Source of the DNA: Hirsutella rhossiliensis
Lineage: Eukaryota > Ascomycota > Sordariomycetes > Hypocreales > Ophiocordycipitaceae
Direction: 5' to 3'
Length of the DNA stretch: 64,000 nt
Assembly: GCF_020360975.1 (NCBI RefSeq)
Contig: NW_025408671.1
Span: 3,844,001 to 3,908,000 of the forward strand
In this document: piece by piece, positions 24,273 through 35,560 of the stretch
Position numbering within the stretch: position 1 is the stretch's first letter
Layout: each line of letters opens with the position of its first letter
Translations under genes and position numbers: made by a program
The notes under the pieces: generated by a model
Told to the model about the DNA's origin: nothing
Database searches by the model: none
What the model saw: the letters and a program-made list of their open reading frames with translations, nothing else

Positions 24273-25934
24273 ATGGTCGGCGTCCGAGACCCGGAGCTCG
24301 CCGACAGCGAGGCCGACGCCCAGCAATCCCCCCGCCCGCCCATGTCGGCCGACCCGCCGCGCTTCCTCATCGTCGGGGCCGGAGCCCGCGGGCGATGCTA
24401 CGCCAGCGCCATCGACGGCGTCTCCAACGGCATCGTCGCCGCCGTCGCCGAGCCCGTCGCCTTTAAGCGCCATGCCCTCGGCCGCCGCCACATCTGGGGC
24501 GAGGCCGCGCAGCCGCGCGAGGGCCAGGCCTTTGCCCACTGGCGCGACTTTCTCGCCTACGAGCTGGAGCGTCGACGGAGAGCTGCTGCCGCCGGGAAGA
24601 ACAAGGGCGACGTCGAGGGCAAAGCCGGCGAGGCCGTCGACGACCCTCCTCCTCCTCCCCCCGGCGTCGACGGCGTCTTCGTCTGCGTCCTCGACGACAT
24701 GCACCGCGACGTCGTCGTCGGCCTCGCCCCGCTGGGCCTGCACGTCATGTGCGAGAAGCCCCTGGCCACCACCCTGGCCGACTGCCTGGCCATGCGCCGC
24801 GCCCTCGCCCCCCTGCGGCCCACGGCCGTCTTCTCCGTCGGCCACGTCCTGCGCTACAGCCCCCACAACCTCATGCTGCGCCGCCTGCTCGTCGACCAGG
24901 CCCTGATCGGCCACGTCAACAGCGCCGTCCACACCGAGCCCGTCGGCTGGTGGCACTTTGCCCACTCATTTGTCCGCGGCAGCTGGCGCAACCACCGCAC
25001 CTCGGCCCCGTCGCTCCTCACAAAGAGCTGCCACGACATCGACCTCCTCCTCTGGCTCCTCTGCTCGCCCCCGGGCCCCTCCGCTGCTGGCGCCCGACAA
25101 GGCGAGGACAAGGAGCAGCAGCCTCACCTGCCCGACTTCGTCTCCTCCTCGGGCGCCGTCCAGTTCTTCAAGAAGTCCCGCAAACCCCCCGACGCCGGCG
25201 CCGCCACCAACTGCATGCGCTGCCCCCTCGGCGACGTCGGCTGCAAGTACTCGGCAAAGCACATCTACCTCGGCCCCCGCTCCGGCCTCGCCCGCGGCAA
25301 CACAGAGTGGCCCGTCGATGTCGTCGTCCCGGACATTGAGGACTACCCGACCCCGGACGACCGCTCTGCCGCCCTGGAGCGCGCCCTAGAGGAAGACTGG
25401 GACGACGACACGCCCCCCGACGTGGTCCGCCGTCGCAATTGGTTCGGCCGCTGCGTCTTCGAAGCCGACAACAATGTCTGCGACGACCAGTTTGTCACAA
25501 TCTCCTGGCCCGAGTCCAACCGCCCGGCCACGCGCGTCACCTTCCACATGGCCGCCCAGACCAAGCGCCAGTGCGAGCGCTTTTCCCGCTTTTACGGCGA
25601 GCATGGCGAAATCTACGCCGACTCCAAAAGGATTGTCGTCGAAGACTTTGCCTCGGGCGAGACAAAGACCTTTGAGCCCGGCCTCGAGGATCTCGGCCAC
25701 GGCGGCGGCGACCTCGGCCTGACCCGCCAGTTCGTCCTGGCCTGCGACCGCGTCAAGAACCACGGCCAGCCCGCCCCAGACGCCCAGGACGAGTTCATTG
25801 GCTGCACCCTCGACGACGTCATCCGGAGCCACGCTCTCGTCTTTGCCGCCGAGGAGGCCAGACTGGGCAACAAGGTCGTCGACTGGAAGCAGTTTTGGGA
25901 CCAACGCGTCGTCGCCGACTCGGCAGCAGCGTGA
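24273..25934 (+). CDS. Gfo/Idh/MocA family NAD(P)-dependent oxidoreductase
   Basis: An intronless 553-residue frame from ATG 24273. The N-terminus has a Rossmann nucleotide-binding loop, FLIVGAGARGR (about residues 31-41). The diagnostic EKP is at about 161-163 in HVMCEKPLATT, and a KSCHDIDLLLWL segment (about 251-262) matches the substrate-binding His/Asp helix. Members oxidise or reduce sugars and cyclitols such as myo-inositol and glucose-fructose. The enzyme is longer than the usual 330-400 residues because of low-complexity inserts: a poly-Pro stretch near 125-130 and a Cys-bearing insert CMRCPLGDVGCKY. Wobble positions are almost all C or G, so long GC-rich frames occur on all strands as shadows. 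The substrate is not deducible. Confidence 0.88.
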   Translation: MVGVRDPELADSEADAQQSPRPPMSADPPRFLIVGAGARGRCYASAIDGVSNGIVAAVAEPVAFKRHALGRRHIWGEAAQPREGQAFAHWRDFLAYELERRRRAAAAGKNKGDVEGKAGEAVDDPPPPPPGVDGVFVCVLDDMHRDVVVGLAPLGLHVMCEKPLATTLADCLAMRRALAPLRPTAVFSVGHVLRYSPHNLMLRRLLVDQALIGHVNSAVHTEPVGWWHFAHSFVRGSWRNHRTSAPSLLTKSCHDIDLLLWLLCSPPGPSAAGARQGEDKEQQPHLPDFVSSSGAVQFFKKSRKPPDAGAATNCMRCPLGDVGCKYSAKHIYLGPRSGLARGNTEWPVDVVVPDIEDYPTPDDRSAALERALEEDWDDDTPPDVVRRRNWFGRCVFEADNNVCDDQFVTISWPESNRPATRVTFHMAAQTKRQCERFSRFYGEHGEIYADSKRIVVEDFASGETKTFEPGLEDLGHGGGDLGLTRQFVLACDRVKNHGQPAPDAQDEFIGCTLDDVIRSHALVFAAEEARLGNKVVDWKQFWDQRVVADSAAA

Positions 25935-26352
25935 AGTCCACCTGCCGACACCTCCCTCTCGCTCCCCCGCACAGTAGATGACCCCGTCCGGCATTGAGAC
26001 CTGATTCGTTTCCTTTTCTTCTCTCCGGGATTCCTAAAGTAAAGCAGAACAAGAAAGAGCATGACACTGGCTAGCACAGCCTCGGACTGCTCATGACAAA
26101 CGCTCCTGTGCACTCCCATCAGACGCTGCATTATAATGCAAGAGAGCGGGGGCAGGGGCAAACTGCAGATGCCACGATCCGCCCTCAAACTGAGACCCTT
26201 GTTGATGATGCGCCAAAGAAACCTTGTGCCTAGCCGTCCAACTGATGACTAACGTTCCAGTTCTCTCATTACCTATCTCCGCTTCCGTCACGACATCCTC
26301 CTTCGGGGTATCTGCAGTACTCTACATGTCCAATAATCACTCATACTCACCC
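25935..26352. other. Convergent 3' intergenic region
   Basis: It separates the stop codons of the oxidoreductase (+) and the Cys-rich membrane protein (-), and must hold both 3' UTRs. No gene seen. Confidence 0.5.
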
Positions 26353-27786
26353 TCAATTCAGTTCCGCTCGGTTGTTCTCGTAACCCAGCGGGGCCACGGC
26401 CGCCAGCTCGCTCGGCTGATGGTGGTGAGGGGCCGCGGGCGGTGGCGTCACTCCGTGAGGACCCTCTTCGCCCTCCTTGATCGTATTCGGGCTAGGCACC
26501 GAGGGCGGTGGGGGCGATGCCGTTGAGGGCGCGGCAAAGCCCGATGCGGCACCGTATGGTTGGTAACCGCCAGGCTGTTGAGGGGGATATTGTCCCTGGA
26601 GCTGTTGGGGATATTGGTTGTTCCAGCCTTGCGGGGGGTACGCTTGCTGGCTGTAAACGCTCATGTGAGGATCGTAATTCTGTGCGGGCGGAGAGTAGGT
26701 GTGCGGGTATTGTGGAGGGTTCTGGGGGTGGCTCTGGGCCATGGCCGTTTGAGGGGACGCCTGTTGGGTATCGGAACCACTTGCATGGCTGCGGCGGCGG
26801 CGGAGAAGCAGAAAGGCAACCACGCCGAGGAGGCCGAGAACGGCGACGCCCCCCACGGCGCCTCCCGCGATGGCTCCAACATTTGCCTGGCTGCCGCCGC
26901 CGCCGCCACCGCCTGCTCCATTGCCAGTCTCAGTCGCCGCCCTGGTTTGTGCGGCGACGGTAGTGGTCGGAGATTCGGTACTGGAGGACGCGGTGCTCGG
27001 GGGAAAGCTATGAGTCCTGGACCATTTGGGGTCATAGTCAAGCAGGGAGGCAGTACCGCTGGAGGTAGAGCATGCAAGGGCCGTGAAAGTGCCAGAGCCA
27101 GGCCTTGTCATCAAATAGGTGTAGCATGCTGGGGCGGCCGAGGAGCTGCCAAATGGTCAGAAGCAGTCACGAAAAGGTAAGCGATGATTGTGAAAAAGTG
27201 AGCGAAAAGAATGAAGGGATGGGGGGACAGTGATGTCAACGAGGTGACAATGGCAGATGGAGCTCAGGGCGCAATGGATATGAACAGAAGCTTACCAGCA
27301 AACGGTGTGATAATCGTACGGGAGGTCACATTTGCCGGCTTGAGAAGCGACGTAGTCGATGCAGACGGTCTGAATGCGCGAACACACCTTGTTGCGCTCA
27401 CAACATCCGAGGTAGCCGCTAAGAGAAGCACACGTCGCCGTGCTGGAGACGCAGGTGACTGAGTCTTTGGTCACTGCATGTTAGCCAGAGCTTTTCGACT
27501 TTGGAGCTCCAGACTCACCTCCGTTAAACTGCACAAAGCCACAGGTCCCCGGATCCAAGGTGTACCCTTCAAGGCGCGGCATCAGGTCCATCCGGGCGAA
27601 ATGATGGCCCCGGGGCTGTGGCGGGGGCGTAGGCTTGGGGGATGACCCCATCCGCAACTGCTGCTCGACCATGAAGGCCACGTCGGTCTCTTGCGGCGAC
27701 GTCCATGACTGTTCCGAGCCCGAACTCGGTGAAGCCGCGCCCGCGCCCGCGCCCAGGGACAGGAGGATGGCGGTTCGTTGACGCAT
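26353..27786 (-). CDS. Cys-rich single-pass membrane protein (Mid2-like architecture)
   Basis: Three exons on the minus strand: 27519-27786, 27296-27473 and 26353-27145, with introns of 45 and 150 bp (gtgagt...cag and gtaagc...cag). They give 412 residues. Order: weak signal peptide (MRQRTAILLSLGAGAG); an extracellular Cys-rich module with GTCGFV, TCVSSTATCASL, GCCERNKVC and CYTYL; a Ser/Thr-rich stalk; a Gly-rich run; a membrane segment (GGVAVLGLLGVVAFLLL) followed by RRRRS; and a Pro/Gln/Tyr-rich cytoplasmic tail. This is the plan of fungal wall-sensor-like proteins, but a sensor role is inference. The start ATG at 27786 directly precedes the signal peptide. Confidence 0.8.
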
Positions 27787-30486
27787 CGTGTAAGTCGACG
27801 AGGCCGGATCGATTGGATCCAGACCAGCCACGCCGCGTCGTGGCCGGGTCCAAGACAGGCTTTGAGGGAAAGGAATGCGACGGGAGCGGAAGAGGACCAA
27901 AGAATTTTATGAGGTGACGGAAACTGGCACCTGGCAACGACAAGGCCAACAGCTCGCGTGGCGGGGTCCCGGGCCCAGGGGCCGGCCGAGAAGCGCATCG
28001 AGTGTCTCTCATCTCTCCCGCTGGGCGGTCTATCACGGTCCAGGGGGCTCGTGCTGCATGTACTGTACTGTACAGTAAGGACTCGAAAGTGCCCGTGGGA
28101 GGATTGGGATTCTCAGCCCGGCGCCGAGAGGTCATGCCCTGGTTGACGACCCTGGTCGGTGGCGCCGCGAAGGAGCCGATTTGATTCGATGGCCGTTTGG
28201 CGGGCTCGAGCTGAATCCATTTTTAGGCGCAATGGTCAGCAACAGAAGCAGAGACATGGAGCTCTTGGCGGGTCACCGCATCTGGGGGGGCTGAAGCTGA
28301 TTACTGTGTCTCGTCTCGCTTCTTTTCTTGTCTTTTTTTTTGTCCTTGAGTCTCCGGCCGAGTCTCCGGCCTGGGATGGACGCACGATGGGCATGACAGC
28401 GCCATTGTCCGGTCGTCGATGAGACAGACGCAGCATGGGTACCTGTCTTAGATCCCAGTGAAGGAGAGACGAGGTCAGAAGAAAACCCGACGATGGTGAA
28501 GGTTCCACTTTGCGAGTCTATTTCTCCGGTTGGTACGTGTTATGCTGGGCCCAAGACGATTTTTTCCGAAAGTCGGCAAATTGCTTCTAGGTATCTGTAC
28601 CTCAGTCAGCATCGCGGCCAAGAGAAAAAGTACATGTCGCTTCCCCAAAGGTACCTGAATAGAGCATCGTCAGCCATCTCAGCCCCCAGAGCCCAGGCGT
28701 GTGAGCTTTGACTGAGCGTTACGTACCTGGCTCGCAGGCGGTGGCAGGGGTAATATCTTGCAGTAGTAGCGGCGAGGCCCAGTCAATGCTGCAGGTCGCT
28801 GCTGACACGTACCATGTACCCGCGGGTATTCGTTCAAGCACGAACAACAATGATGCAGGTAATGTCCTCTCTCATGCATGTTCCCGGTGGCTCCTCCGCG
28901 CCGTCGGCTAATCTGCGGCAAAATCACCTTGGACTACAGTGCCAGTCGACAAGACGAACCCTTGGCGCTCTTCGTTTCTTCACCATGTTTGTTGCTGGAA
29001 TTTCATGTCTCCCACGGCCCCGAACGCCGCCAAGGTAAAAAATAGAAAATATGGCCATTGTGGGGATAAGTACACGACAAGGCGCCCTCCCCTCAATCCC
29101 CGTGTTTGCAGCCCATGGTTCCCCCAGAATTATCGACGACACAAGTCTCAAAGCTCTCCATCACTCGCCGAGAGCTCGCAAGTTGCTTCCCTGATGCAAT
29201 CGAGCCATCTGCTAGTCGGCCATCTGACCAGTCTTTCGGCCAGTTGGTCTGGTGGAAGCATGCGACAAAGAAGTATAGCTCTTCAGGGGGGGCAAGGGTC
29301 ATCCGGTGGCAGTGCCACACGACCTTGACCAAAAACCAACCCCCGACGATTCTAGGGTGGACCGTATATAGCACGACGAGCTTCAAAACGGCGTCGTGCT
29401 GATATTCATAGAAAGCAGCCAGTATCCGCTCAAGATGCGCCATTTGCATCTTCTTGTCCGCTGGCGCCCAAACGCGTGTATTTCAGCGCGAGCTGGATAT
29501 GCCGGTGAAAAAGGCGGTATGCTGATTCGGAACCCATTCGCCAAGAGTAAGGCGTGACATGACAATAAGAGACGACTTGGCACCATCGCGGCGGCCTCTT
29601 CCTTGCAAGATTCGGGGCATCGTTGTTGTCGGCACGGTGGAGCTGGACACACTTCTCGTATACCCAGTGCCCAGGTCGATCTCGGACGAGGCAGGGGAGA
29701 GAGCCGAGACGCTGCCCGCGGCTCTCGCACAATGCAGAGGCACCGGCGGGATGGCACCGGCGCCAAAAGTTGAGCCAGTGAACAAAGTGGGCAAATGGCC
29801 ACAGGGCGACCCCAGTGGGTTCTTTCTGGCGCCAGTGAGCGTAGCAGGTGCGGGAATTGGGGAGCTGGTCGATGACTCCACACGCTGAGGGTGCTGTTCG
29901 GTAGAAGCGGTGCCAGAAGAGGGCGCGCAACGCCTTACACGCCTAGGAGAGGACCAGCTGGCTGTCTGGCGGAAAATTGTCAGCGATGAGGAGCTGATGT
30001 CGAGGGGGACGAGTTCGAAGAGGGGGCACGAGGCCTGTTGACACCTCATCTGGAGAAGAGTCGCTCTCTCTCCATCAAATCCATCATGGCTTCCGTGTCG
30101 TGCGGCAGGTTTGCGAGCAAGGCGACAATGGACCTTTTCTCGCACCGGGAGCGAACATGTCACTCTCTTCATAGCAGGCCTGAGAGCAAATGATAGATTT
30201 CCTGTCTTTGGGAGGTCAAATCACGTTCAAGCCATCGTGTCAGGCCTCTCGAGTTTAATCGCCTCGTTGCCACGCTTCTCACGTCCATGGCGTAGGTGTG
30301 GCACTTTTCGGGAAAGCGGAGCAAGAAGGGCCATTTAGACCGCAATAAGAAGACTACCTATACCCTTGCGATGAGCACCAGGTAGTCAAAAGATGATCCC
30401 TTGCCTTGGGCATTCACCAGCCATGTCAAACTATCGCCGTCTGGGGCTCTCGTCAGACTTTGGATTCCACTGGCATGAAGACTGTA
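27787..30486. other. 2.7-kb region without a supported gene
   Basis: It contains the upstream region of the membrane protein, a polypyrimidine run near 28320-28345, and GC-rich overlapping frames. The longest minus frames (29483-30172 and 29093-29449) show no family features. A 9-bp hairpin (agcacgacg...cgtcgtgct) lies near 29371-29401. Confidence 0.5.
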
Positions 30487-31068
30487 CTAGGGGGGTTTAA
30501 AGGAGTCAACCCCTCCACCTAGCTCCACTAGGAGGGGGGGTCCGTTGAAAGGGAAAAGGATCGTTGATTGAGGAAATAAAATATATACCTAATTTAGCGT
30601 AGGCTAGCCATTATATATAATACCATGTACCGCCTTTTCTTACATATCCTCTTTAATTCGAATTTTCAACAACGCCTCCCACCAATATAGCGATATCATA
30701 ACATCACGATACACACATCGCGCGACGCTAAAGGCGTCAACGCCATAACTCTATTGAAATAGTCGGTGATAGCCTCATTGAGCCGTCACAGGAAGGCTGG
30801 GGCCTTGTAAAGGAGGAAATAATAGTTGCAACACCGTAGATCGATCTCACGATAATTGGCGAGACCTCTTTGCTGCTTGTGCTGCCTGCATCGCAGTGGC
30901 GGGGCTGTTTGTGCGTTTATCCGGAAATAGTCTATACATCAATTTAGGCTAGGATTAGCGGGGCATATATGTATCTTTGTTTCCTCAATCAACGATCCTT
31001 TTCCCTTTCAACGGACCCCCCTCCTAGTGGAGCTAGGTGGAGGGGTTGACTCCTTCAAACCCCCCTAG
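30487..31068. mobile_element. 582-bp MITE with ~90-bp terminal inverted repeats
   Basis: The left end (30487-30577, starting ctaggggggtttaaaggag) and right end (30978-31068) are reverse complements, differing by about one substitution and one G. TA dinucleotides flank both ends (30485-30486 and 31069-31070). The element carries no coding frame, so it is a miniature inverted-repeat element, probably mobilised by a Tc1/mariner-type transposase. It lies 134 bp beyond the stop codon of the acyltransferase. Confidence 0.9.
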
Positions 31069-31202
31069 TATCAAGTATTAAGTTACTCTAAACCCAGTTT
31101 GCCTATTGCCCAACAGCAAGTGCATCGCTCCGCTTTGTTTCCCAGAAAAATTATCGCAACCTTCGCGGCTAGTACAGGCCCCCCCTAATAGAAGTGCCAC
31201 AT

Positions 31203-32421
31203 CTATTCGACAATGCATAGAGCTTCAAGCCAGCGCGTAAACTGGACAGTTTTGACATCTACAAACCGCCAAAAGAGATCGCTTACCCAGATCGTAGGGA
31301 TGCCCAGCAAAACAATTCCGCAAGCCCAGGCTATGGTACGTCCGCACATGCCGGCTTGCTCGGATCCGCCGACCAAGGCCCAGGCGTAGGGCAGCCAGCG
31401 GTGTTCCAAGAGACTGAGCATCGGTCCGTGCATCAGGTATAGGGCGTAGCTTATGTCGGCGAGGTACTGCGCCGGTGGCGTAACGAAAAGATCCTGCAGT
31501 ACCTTTATCTGCTGCAGCGCAAGCACGATTTGCATGGCCCCAAGGGCATACCAGGGGAAAATCAACCAGTCGCCACCCCAGGTCCAGAAAGGTTCCATCG
31601 TGTTGGCCCAGAGGGTCGAGATTCCCGGCGTCTTGTCGTCTTGGCTTCCGGGCCACCCAGCAATAAACAGGCCGAAGACGAGGTTGCCAACGAAGAAGAC
31701 GAAAACAGCGAGGCGCTTTGCAGATCCTAGAACCGCTCTCGACCGAGGGGGTAATGCTTTTTCTTCCAAATCGTCCCCTTCTTGATAGATATCCATGCTT
31801 CCCTTCAGGCGCGCGTCGTCCTGGATCATGCCAATCTCGGCGATGCCCATGCCTCCGAGGAACTCGCATGGCGCCCAATGCCCGCTCTTGAGGCTATATA
31901 TCATGATTCCAAGCACCGAAGCCAGGCGCAAGTGCGTTCTCAAGCGGCTGAGGCCTAGTATAGTGACGAAGAGTAGCAAGGAGTTCGCGAACTCGATGGG
32001 TATAGTCCACAAGTGTGGGTTGTAAGGCATCAACTGAGTGATGTCCCATTTCCAGCTAAGCGTCAGCGTCCATAAAGCATTATACCAGTCCCATAACTGC
32101 TCTCTCAGCGTCGGGAAGGTCGGGCCGATGAAGCCGAGGTAGCCGAGTATCATGATAAGAAGGGTAGACGCCATAGACGGGAGAAATAGACGAAGGCCGC
32201 GTCGAAGGACGCTGCTCGAGAGCGTCCTAAAAAGTCCTTCGTAATCTCGGTTCCTGGCTTGCCTCAAGGGCTTATAAGATAGAACAAAACCAGAGATGAC
32301 GAAGAAGAGATGAACCATAGGGCGGCCGCTATAGACTACGCGTAGAAACGGTATCTGTATCGGTGACGAAGGCACAGTGTCGCCTTCGGCTCTGTAGCCG
32401 TATGCATTCATAAACCACCCA
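31203..32421 (-). pseudogene. Acyltransferase-3 family protein, 3' segment (split by hAT)
   Basis: This holds 403 of the 466 codons of a membrane-bound O-acyltransferase (Acyl_transf_3, OatA/NodX type). Sequence such as GRPMVHLFFVISGFVLSYKPL and repeated hydrophobic segments match the family's 10 or so membrane helices, which transfer acyl groups from the cytosolic side to extracellular glycans. The gene's 5' segment is at 36181-36370 across a hAT insertion. Joining the two at one copy of the 8-bp target repeat keeps the frame open throughout, so no other lesion is present. The local ATG at 32411 is the codon just after the break and is not a natural start. Confidence 0.9.
32414..32421. repeat. 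8-bp target-site duplication, copy 1
   Basis: accaccca, repeated at 36181-36188 on the other side of the hAT element. Both copies lie in acyltransferase coding sequence. Confidence 0.9.
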
Positions 32422-32997
32422 TAGGGCTGATATTTGAAGATTTTGAAGTCGAATCGGCCTCGGGACCCTTGAATTGAATGAAGCCGAATCGGGTAAGGTC
32501 TTCAAATTCGATGAATCAAAAATCAGGAGTCTTTATTCAATTCATTCATCAAAATCTTGAATGAATGGCGATATGGTCGAAATATACGGTGAAAAAGGAT
32601 CACCCCGCTTCGCAGCTGCCAGCCAAGGGGCATACAGGGAGGAATGGGCTAATGCCCAAAGCCACCCACCAAGGGCCTCCCTTTCTTTCTGAGCAGTGTC
32701 AGAAACAGCGGTTCTGCGGCTCGTCCGAATGAGGAAGGTGGCAACGATAGTGGGCACACAGAAGAGGTCAATTGAGCTATATGCACGGCTGTGTGTGTAA
32801 AGGCGATGTGTGTTGCCCCCTTCCGGCTAGGAATGTGCCCTTTGGGCCCGCAGAAATCTCGGCTGAATGCCCCACGTGACCTGGCAGGTGACCCATGCCG
32901 CCCTTCCTGCTGCGCCGTTCCAACAAGCAGACACACACGTACACATCAAGAAACAAGCTGCTTTGACCCCATCATACCTGTTGGCAGGGCTCGAGCA

Positions 32998-33156
32998 TGA
33001 GACAAACTGGGAACGTCGTTCAACCGGTGTGTCGTATTATGCTATGAGGATTGTCTTCTATCTAGGAGGAGAGGCCAGCGTGGAAGATATAGCCACGCAA
33101 GCCTCAGCCGCACACGTGACCCTAAGGCCACATGCTGACCGTGTGATCTAGATACA
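32998..33156 (-). repeat. Solo copia LTR-like remnant inside the hAT element
   Basis: Diverged copy of the block at 5060-5216 in the same orientation. It shares gaggccagcgtgg and cctcagccgcacacgtgacc with matching spacing and flanking similarity. No gag or pol sequence is adjacent, as expected after LTR-LTR recombination. Confidence 0.6.
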
Positions 33157-34330
33157 ATTGACGAGCATGATTCCCACAATACCAATAGATTCCACAATGC
33201 ACTTTCCCCATTAGGCACGCCACAGAACCACCGTTCTGACAGGAGCAAGGGTTCGCCCGCGCGGACATGGTAACTTCGAAATCGGCCGCCCATGCGATGA
33301 CGCACTGCGTATTTAAAAGTCTGTTGTGCGTGTTTCAGTTGGATTCCGCCGTTCACACTCCACTGGGAAAATCCCAGTGGGTTGGAAGTGGGGTAGTTAG
33401 GCGTCCATATATGTTGGTATAACGACCTAACAGTGCCTGATACGCCCACCGTTTCAGCAGTCTTGCCACCCTATACGGAGTATCAAAAACCATGAAGCTT
33501 ATGAACAGTGCCATTTTATAATGCACACCATTTAAATGTAGTATCACTCGAATGTTCTGGATTTTCTGGTTCGGGTGATATAACTCTCGATATCTGTGCT
33601 TAACATTTGCTCAAGAAATGCCACATCATCCTGAAGGCAATAAATAGATCGGTCATTTGCTACTTGCAAAACTACATCTCAAGCACAGATTAAGCTCGGC
33701 AGCCCAAATTTTTGAAATATAATACAAGACTTATACCGTTAAACAGCCTCCGGCAAACTGATTAGAAAAACGCGTTCAGATCCCTCAACGTCTCAATACT
33801 GCGCGAACAATTGGACGTGACACGAATTGCGTCATCTCGCGATTTGGAGACTGTTAGGGACTTATCTACTCATCGAGCCCAATATGACTGCTACTTGCTT
33901 GTCCACACAAACTAGCCCGATCAGAAAGTACCGAAACATCTGCATGATAAGGATATGTTGTGCCAACTAGCCGCGTTTAGACGCGTTATTCGCGCTCAAT
34001 TGACCACCTGTTAATTCTACTGTCGGAAAGACACGGTCGTCAGCCCATCCCACATTTTTGCCTGCATTGGGCAACGGTCTTCGCGACAACTGCCACGACT
34101 TTATTTTACGACGATCTCGCCTAATTCCTGCTTCGATGTTTCCGACAGCGGCTTCGGATCAGCCCCCGAATCAACGCCCTGACCGACGACCTATCCCACC
34201 CGTTCAACCTCGACTCCGTTATACTTTATTGTGGGTTATTTGGTGTCGTCCCGACTACCTGTCTCACGTCCATTCTCGAGCCTTTTAGCCTAGACCAGGT
34301 AAAACTTCATTACTGTCCAACCGATAGCTA

Positions 34331-35560
34331 ATTATAACATGATACATAGTATGGCCCCTGCTGAATCGAAAACAGCTGCCGCAGCGAATTTCTTTGCTCC
34401 TAGGACCCGGCGTAAATTGCCAACGCAGAGTTATGCCCGCATTGAACGCCCTCAATTCAACCTCAGAATCCCGCGCGCGCGCCCTGATCCTAGCACAACT
34501 CCGGCTCCTTCGTCCTCCTCCGACTGGCAAAGATACGATTGTCTGCGCGCCCCCGGGCCATCCTGACTGTGAGTCAGATGATGACATGCCTGACGCGGAT
34601 ACATCAGAGCCGCCATTGAACAGTACCGGTAGTCACATGACGCTCGCAGAGAAAGCCAGACTTATCAAGAAGTGGGCCGACAACAAACAGAAGCATGTTC
34701 GCAAGAAGAGAGACAAGAATAGCCACGTTTATTGGTACATGCAGGGAAGCCATAGACAGAAGCTTTTACTCGAGTACAAGGATGGACCGAAAATATTCCA
34801 AGAGTTCCGGTGGACTTGTATAGAGTGCCTTCAAAATCCTTCTACTCTTCGGAAGATATTCCAGGTCCTTGAATCGAACCGCCGAGGGTTACCTCTGGCA
34901 TGGGAGACCATTTAAAATCCCACAGTATTACGAAGGAGTCTCACCACGGTCGAATCAATGGATACGGCCGCGCCATTGGTGGAGGAGATTATACAGAGGT
35001 AGATGCATGGAGCGGTCGACCCAGGCAAAGAGCAAGGCTCACGGCAAAGGAGTCTATCCGCCAGTGGTTTGTAAAACACCGACAACCCTTCTCTGTTGTT
35101 GAGAACTTGAGACTCCTGCTTTCCAAGAGATGTTCTTGGCTCACAATACAACCTGTGTGTACAGGAGCCGTATAACCTTACGCAATCACATCTACACAGA
35201 CTTTGTGGAACGCAGAGAGAAGCTGAAGATCGAGCTTCAGTACAATTGTGCTACCATCTCGCTCACCCTTGATATCTGGACAGCACCGAATCGGGTGCCT
35301 ATTTTCGCCATTATTACGCACTGGATTACGCCGGAGTTTGAGGAGAGAGAGAGGTTATTGAGTTTATCGAGCTCAAAAATCTCACACTGGCAAACACGAG
35401 ATAGTTGAGAAGACACTTGAGGAGCTCAGGCTCAAGCCAAAGCTTCTCGCCATTACGGGAGACAACGCCGCCAACAACGGCACGCTCTATTATTTGAAGA
35501 CCAGACCACATTCCAATTTCCGGGCAAGCTGGTAGATGGTGTGAATATACCCTCATTGTT
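34331..35560 (+). pseudogene. hAT transposase, N-terminal half, frameshifted
   Basis: Successive plus frames give family blocks. A BED-like N-terminal region (SHVYWYMQGS, FRWTCIECLQNPSTL) lies in 34394-34915. RQWFVKHRQPFSVVEN is in 34900-35175. CATISLTLDIWTAPNRVPIF, holding the first catalytic Asp region, is in 35130-35408. LLAITGDNAANN, holding the second Asp region, is in the frame below 35560. The breaks near 35110 and 35375 are each restored by one base in a G or A run. The C-terminal hATC block is not found, and a Pro/Thr/Glu-rich frame follows at 35581-35810. Confidence 0.8.

Noticed and set aside
24249..25994. Several long frames overlapping the oxidoreductase on both strands
   Set aside because: They are shadows of a gene with very high third-position GC; only the 24273-25934 frame has Rossmann and EKP motifs.
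29093..29449. 118-codon minus frame with plausible amino-acid mix
   Set aside because: No recognised motif or splice partner. It cannot be told from chance without expression or conservation data.
29483..30172. Open minus frame of 229 codons
   Set aside because: Low-complexity Ser/Pro/Arg content, no family features, and competing frames of similar length on the other strand (29559-29888).
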